The position numbers and the translations under genes were made by a program. From the NCBI RefSeq assembly GCF_900112485.1, contig NZ_FOMG01000016.1, positions 1 through 64,000 of the forward strand: a stretch of DNA of 64,000 bases, in the 5' to 3' direction. The stretch comes from Clostridium uliginosum (GTDB lineage Bacteria > Bacillota > Clostridia > Clostridiales > Clostridiaceae). The notes beneath the pieces are model-generated. The model was given only the letters and a program-made list of their open reading frames with translations, was not told the DNA's origin and did not search any database. Shown here in pieces: positions 60,544 to 64,000 of the stretch; position 1 is the first letter of the stretch; every line of letters starts with the position of its first letter.

Positions 60544-62037
60544 TTAGTAAGGATAATAATAGAAACGATTTGATGGATCAGTATCATAATTAGAGTCATA
60601 AGATAATACATTTCTTTCATGAAGTATATTATTATCAAATTTCTTTTTTTGATTGTCTATAATATATGCATAGTCACCTTTATCCCAGCACATAAACATA
60701 TACACATGTGAATTATTATTAGTAAATACAAAATCCCCTGGTTTTAATTGATTTAAATCATAACTCTCAATAAATCCTCTATTTTTTAATTGCCCTTCTA
60801 ACTGACCTACATTAGCTGTTGAAGTTGGAATTGCAAATCCATTTCTTCTTAAAACTTCCGATGCAAAATAAACACAATTATTACTCTCAACATTTCCATG
60901 TAAGCTTATTGCAGTATTATGAACACTAACTTGATTGTCCACATTAGTCATATATTTAAACATATTGTAATTACTGTTTGAATGAGAATAATTAGAATAT
61001 GTATTTACACATTCACCATTTGCCTGTGAATATTTATAATCATCAGCCCAAGTATTTTCTGCTAAAATTCCTTCTCCATAAAACTTATAATTCTTTCCAT
61101 CTATCATTTTTTCTTCTCCAGAAACCATAATACCCGTGCTTCTATCTAAATAGTACCATTCATTGTTATACTTCATCCATCCATACTTCATTTCTCCTGA
61201 ATCAGAAAAATAATACCACTTGTTATCTATATTTTTCCATCCGGTAGACATTTCTCCACCATTGTTTAAATAATAATTTACACTATTAATATTTTTTATT
61301 CCCTTTTGCATTGTTCCTTCTTCATTAAAATAATACCATTTGTTATCTATGTTTTTCCATTTGCTCTTAACTATTCCAGTTCCTTGTTCTGAATAATACC
61401 ATTTATCATCTTGTTTATACCAGCCAATTCTTTCAATACCATCTTTTTTGAAATTATATTGATTACCATCTATTATTTGGTTTCCTACAAGCTTGTCCCC
61501 TTTTGAATTAATGTAAAACCATTTACTATTTAAATAATGCCAACCTTCCTTATATTTAAAATCATTACCATCTAAATTACAGTAATAGTAATTTCCATTT
61601 ATAATCTTTTTTTCAACTGTTTCTGATACTTTAGTAATATTATTATTGCTTAAATTTAAATATTTTATCTTTGTTAACTGAGCTAAAACATTGGGAATCT
61701 CCCCATCTATTTTAGAAGAATTCAAATCTAAATATTCTAAATTTTTTAATAAAGAAATTGATCCTGGTATAGTATCATCAATTTTTTTATTGCTTAAATC
61801 TATTTTTTTAATAGATAAAAAGTCTTCTTCTTTAAGATCTTTCAATGACTTATTTAATTGAGTTGCAACTTCTCTTGTTAGCCAATTGTCCTCAATTAAA
61901 ACTTTGCTTTCTTGAACTATTTCGATTTTTACATCTTTTTTTGCATCTTTTTCATCTGCATAACTAACTACCGGAATACTATTAACCCCTAAAATTACTG
62001 CTAATAATACGACCAGTTTTAATTTCTTTTGTTTCAT
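60544..62037 (-). CDS. Secreted wall-binding protein with C-terminal cysteine peptidase/amidase domain
   Basis: 497 residues. Signal peptide 1-27 (MKQKKLKLVVLLAVILGVNS...). Leucine-rich repeats ~60-140 (SIKKIDLSNKKIDDTIPGSI, NLEYLDLNSSKIDGEIPNVL, IKYLNLSNNNITKV). About eight choline-binding-type repeats ~160-345 (KWYYFNEEGTMQKG and variants). The C-terminal ~150 residues resemble NlpC/P60 or CHAP hydrolases: NNCVYFASEVLRRNGFAIPT has the likely catalytic Cys, and LKPGDFVFTNNNSHVYMFMC the His. It is exported and probably cuts peptidoglycan peptides. A glucosaminidase gene lies just upstream on the same strand, a natural partner. Confidence 0.85.
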   Translation of the reverse strand: MKQKKLKLVVLLAVILGVNSIPVVSYADEKDAKKDVKIEIVQESKVLIEDNWLTREVATQLNKSLKDLKEEDFLSIKKIDLSNKKIDDTIPGSISLLKNLEYLDLNSSKIDGEIPNVLAQLTKIKYLNLSNNNITKVSETVEKKIINGNYYYCNLDGNDFKYKEGWHYLNSKWFYINSKGDKLVGNQIIDGNQYNFKKDGIERIGWYKQDDKWYYSEQGTGIVKSKWKNIDNKWYYFNEEGTMQKGIKNINSVNYYLNNGGEMSTGWKNIDNKWYYFSDSGEMKYGWMKYNNEWYYLDRSTGIMVSGEEKMIDGKNYKFYGEGILAENTWADDYKYSQANGECVNTYSNYSHSNSNYNMFKYMTNVDNQVSVHNTAISLHGNVESNNCVYFASEVLRRNGFAIPTSTANVGQLEGQLKNRGFIESYDLNQLKPGDFVFTNNNSHVYMFMCWDKGDYAYIIDNQKKKFDNNILHERNVLSYDSNYDTDPSNRFYYYPY

Positions 62038-62154
62038 TGTATTCTTTTCTCCTCTTCATCTTTTGTTAATTTACATATTATTATCGATTATTTTCCATAA
62101 TAATTGAGGAGTTTATTTTCAGTTGATTTTTTATATATAAAATAGATATATATT

Positions 62155-63138
62155 CTATTTCTGACTTTGCACCTTACTGTCAATAAGTTGCAAATCATTT
62201 TCTCTTATTAAGTCAATCAATAAATCAGCATATGTATTATTTCCATTTTTGTCTTGCTTAGTGCTGTATCCTGCATTTTCAATTGATTGAGCTTGTTCTA
62301 TATATTGAGAATTATTAAAAACTCCATGTTCTTTATATCGTTTATTATTTGAAAGGAATTTACCATAATCGTCCAAAGAATCTGTTTTGTTTTCATAACT
62401 TCTAAAATTATCTTTTATAACATCTTTATAATATTCTGATGTAGTCATATTTACACTTTTTCCCTTCCAACTACTATCAGCTTTTATTCCAAATAAATTA
62501 TTTGCTTTAACACTCAGCTCTGATTTTCCCCAACTAGATTCTAAAATAGCTTGAGATATTGTTATAGAAGGAAGAATTCCAAATTTATTATATAATTCAA
62601 TTGCTTTTGGTGAAATCTCATCAATAAAATTTCTATATGTTGAATCTTTTTTTAAATTCTCATTCACTAAACCTATAGATTCCAACTGCTGTATATATTT
62701 ATAAGTTTGTTCTTTCTGTGAATTACTAAATGATAATTTATTTAACACATTTTCTATATTTACAAGTTTATATTTATTCTTTTTACTGCTTGTACTATCT
62801 TCGTTTAAAAACATTGAACCTAATTCACTCACATTTTTATCATTTGATTTTGAAAAATCTTTCTCATATCTAACCCCATCAATTGCAGCTAAGTATTTCC
62901 AATTAACTTGAAGCTTTCCTTTACTTACATCATCCGCTGAATCTATATAAAGTTTTATTTCCGAATTATTTAAATTAATATAATCATTCTTGCTTAAATA
63001 ATTCATTACTGCATATGCGATACATGTAATCACAAATAACAAAAATACCATTTTAAACATTTGTGTTATCTTTCTTTTTATTCTTGCATATATTGTGTTA
63101 TTTCTTCTATTTTCATTAGTTGATATATTACGCTTCAT
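62155..63138 (-). CDS. Membrane-anchored endo-beta-N-acetylglucosaminidase (GH73)
   Basis: 327 residues from ATG 63138 (GGGGGACTGT upstream; an ATG four codons earlier overlaps the site). A basic N-terminus and one membrane helix (MVFLLFVITCIAYAVMNYL, ~32-50) anchor it outside the cell. Residues ~185-325 are the GH73 domain: GILPSITISQAILESSWGKS (catalytic Glu), ANNLFGIKADSSWKGKSVNM, FRSYENKTDSLDDYGKFLSN, RYKEHGVFNNSQYIEQAQSI. It cleaves GlcNAc-MurNAc bonds in peptidoglycan. Its products are the kind of disaccharide that the 19.3-23.5 kb PTS operon is proposed to recycle. Confidence 0.9.
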   Translation of the reverse strand: MKRNISTNENRRNNTIYARIKRKITQMFKMVFLLFVITCIAYAVMNYLSKNDYINLNNSEIKLYIDSADDVSKGKLQVNWKYLAAIDGVRYEKDFSKSNDKNVSELGSMFLNEDSTSSKKNKYKLVNIENVLNKLSFSNSQKEQTYKYIQQLESIGLVNENLKKDSTYRNFIDEISPKAIELYNKFGILPSITISQAILESSWGKSELSVKANNLFGIKADSSWKGKSVNMTTSEYYKDVIKDNFRSYENKTDSLDDYGKFLSNNKRYKEHGVFNNSQYIEQAQSIENAGYSTKQDKNGNNTYADLLIDLIRENDLQLIDSKVQSQK

Positions 63139-63503
63139 ACAGTCCCCCATCTTTACTGATTATAAGTTATTAAGTATACATCCACCAAAATATCTATACA
63201 CAAATACAGACATTAGGATTTAAGGCATATTAAAGAAAATACAAATCAAAGATACCTTAATCTATATTAAAGATATCTATTAAGAAATTTAATTCTTTCT
63301 TTTGCATACATAAAAAAATATAAAGTATTGTTTAATATTATATCATAATTTATTTTGCGGTAAAATCCTTAGTCCCTTTATTTTAATTTGCATATAACGT
63401 GGAATTTAAAGGTGCTATTTCATAATACAAATCATTTAATGATATGATGTATATTCAAAAAAAGAAATAGAAATAACATTTGTGAAAGAAGCATTAAAAT
63501 AAT
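63139..63503. repeat. Intergenic region with family B and C fragments
   Basis: Family B left end (63221-63250, AAGGCATATTAAAGAAAATA) and a partial family C (63411-63502, CTATTTCATAATACAAATCA). No gene. Confidence 0.55.
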
Positions 63504-63544
63504 AAAACACCAGCATTTTATATCTCTATAAAATCTGGTGTTTA
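63504..63544 (-). terminator. Terminator of the tRNA-Glu gene
   Basis: AAACACCAGCATTTTATA against TATAAAATCTGGTGTTTA, then TTTATTATTTT on the minus strand. Confidence 0.8.
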
Positions 63545-63550
63545 CTATAA

Positions 63551-63625
63551 TGGTGACCCATACGGGAATCGAACCCATGATTCCACCGTGAGAGGGTGGC
63601 GTCTTGACCGCTTGACCAATGGGCC
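63551..63625 (-). tRNA. tRNA-Glu (anticodon CTC)
   Basis: The minus strand reads GGCCCAT at the 5' end, pairing with ATGGGTC, then discriminator A and an encoded CCA. The anticodon arm is CCACC-CTCTCAC-GGTGG, giving CTC for GAG codons. The T arm contains GGTTCGATTCC. 75 nt with the CCA. It stands alone with a consensus promoter and a terminator. Confidence 0.95.
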
Positions 63626-63639
63626 TTGTAACAAAATTA

Positions 63640-63668
63640 ATTATACACTTTTTAATTTATTATGTCAA
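63640..63668 (-). promoter_or_regulatory. Consensus SigA promoter of tRNA-Glu
   Basis: TTGACA and TATAAT with exactly 17 bp between, ending 15 bp before the tRNA 5' end. Confidence 0.9.
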
Positions 63669-63774
63669 TATTTTCTTAGTTTTTGTTTTTTATTAATGCC
63701 TATCCAAATAAATATTTATCAAATAATTACATTTTTTTAATTTTCAAAATATTTACTATATTTTGAAAATATAC

Positions 63775-63802
63775 TTGTTTTTTAACTTAAATCTGCTACA
63801 AT
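63775..63802 (+). promoter_or_regulatory. Possible SigA promoter for a small RNA
   Basis: TTGTTT and TACAAT spaced 16 bp, directly upstream of a ~170-nt stretch that ends in a strong terminator. Confidence 0.4.
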
Positions 63803-63808
63803 ATAAAT

Positions 63809-63980
63809 ATAGTTAGTAATTACTCAACAGATCGTTGTATGTTCTTTAGTGGAATATATGTAATCTTTAATGACTTTTATAGTCATACCAAATTACTACT
63901 CCTTTTTAATATTATTTAAAAGAATGCTTCACTATATCATAAAAATCTGCCAGTTTTTTATGTATAGTAAGCATTTTTTT
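63809..63980 (+). ncRNA. Candidate small RNA or 5' leader
   Basis: No protein frame, but a promoter-like sequence precedes it and a long terminator hairpin (63922-63980) closes it. I found no match to a known riboswitch or to 6S, SRP or tmRNA consensus segments. It could also be a leader with attenuator for a gene beyond the window. Confidence 0.3.
63922..63980 (+). terminator. Strong plus-strand terminator
   Basis: AATGCTTCACTATATCATAAAA pairs with TTTTATGTATAGTAAGCATT (two mismatches), followed by eight Ts. Confidence 0.75.
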
Positions 63981-64000
63981 TGATTTTACCCCTTATAATC

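Noticed and set aside
60076..60593. Two plus-strand frames of 87 and 61 residues
   Set aside because: Both fall within the long family A element or run antisense into the hydrolase gene; similar frames arise in other copies.
63809..63980. 6S RNA or a known riboswitch
   Set aside because: The 5' and 3' ends do not pair as in 6S RNA, and no conserved riboswitch core was recognised; kept only as an unnamed candidate.

Overview
The window looks like a chromosomal segment of a low-GC Gram-positive anaerobe, most likely Clostridium sensu stricto. The grounds are the very AT-rich sequence, strong AGGAGG-type ribosome binding sites, choline-binding-type cell-wall repeats, a DUF1659/DUF2922/YvrJ cluster, a LevR-type sigma-54 activator with a cellobiose-type PTS, and two methyl-accepting chemotaxis proteins. 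Species cannot be fixed from the sequence alone. Most genes lie on the minus strand.

Layout. 1-9.3 kb: a partial chemotaxis receptor, YdbC, the YvrJ-DUF1659-DUF2922 trio, a secreted cell-wall-binding protein with a chagasin-like protease-inhibitor domain, a metallophosphoesterase, and several decayed genes (HNH fragment, alpha/beta hydrolase, CDP-alcohol phosphatidyltransferase, a small membrane protein split by a repeat). 9.6-10.6 kb: a three-gene DUF3791/DUF3990 module that resembles a toxin-antitoxin cassette. 10.7-15.3 kb: a prophage remnant (DnaC-like loader, DnaD-like organiser, YqaJ nuclease, divergent Xre repressor and ImmA-like protein) without integrase or structural genes. 16.8-19.0 kb: a sugar acetyltransferase and NhaA. 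19.3-28.8 kb: a PTS regulon (IIB, IIA, MurK-like kinase, MupG-like hydrolase, IIC), its LevR-type activator and a GH4 6-phospho-glycosidase. Both transcription units have a -24/-12 promoter and an identical upstream dyad at identical spacing, so the regulon can be read directly from the DNA.

29.4-40.0 kb is the most unusual locus. In transcription order it holds a WYL-type regulator, a small membrane protein, two dynamin-like GTPases, a tail-anchored protein, an open frame with no start codon, a 1,082-residue HerA/FtsK-like ATPase with a glycine-zipper membrane stretch, and, overlapping it by 4 bp, an HNH-type toxin of the WHH group with a DUF6985-like immunity protein. I infer a membrane-associated conflict or toxin-delivery system.

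40.1-63.1 kb: a BspA-like leucine-rich surface protein, DegV, a GlpQ-like phosphodiesterase, a beta-phosphoglucomutase-like HAD enzyme, a membrane MutS-like protein, a second chemotaxis receptor, DinB, tandem CDF transporters, thioredoxin and two cell-wall hydrolases. 63.5-64 kb: tRNA-Glu(CTC) with a consensus promoter, then a possible small RNA.

The intergenic DNA is heavily colonised by at least five families of palindromic, MITE-like repeats. A: ends GGCTATGTTTTAA, about 220 or 410 bp. B: ends AGGCAYAT, flanked by TTA/TAA. C: ends GTCTCAGAAT. D: core ATGAATGG...CCATTCAT. E: GTTGAGAGTT. These repeats sit in leaders, nest in one another, split a gene, and supply the last codons of dinB.
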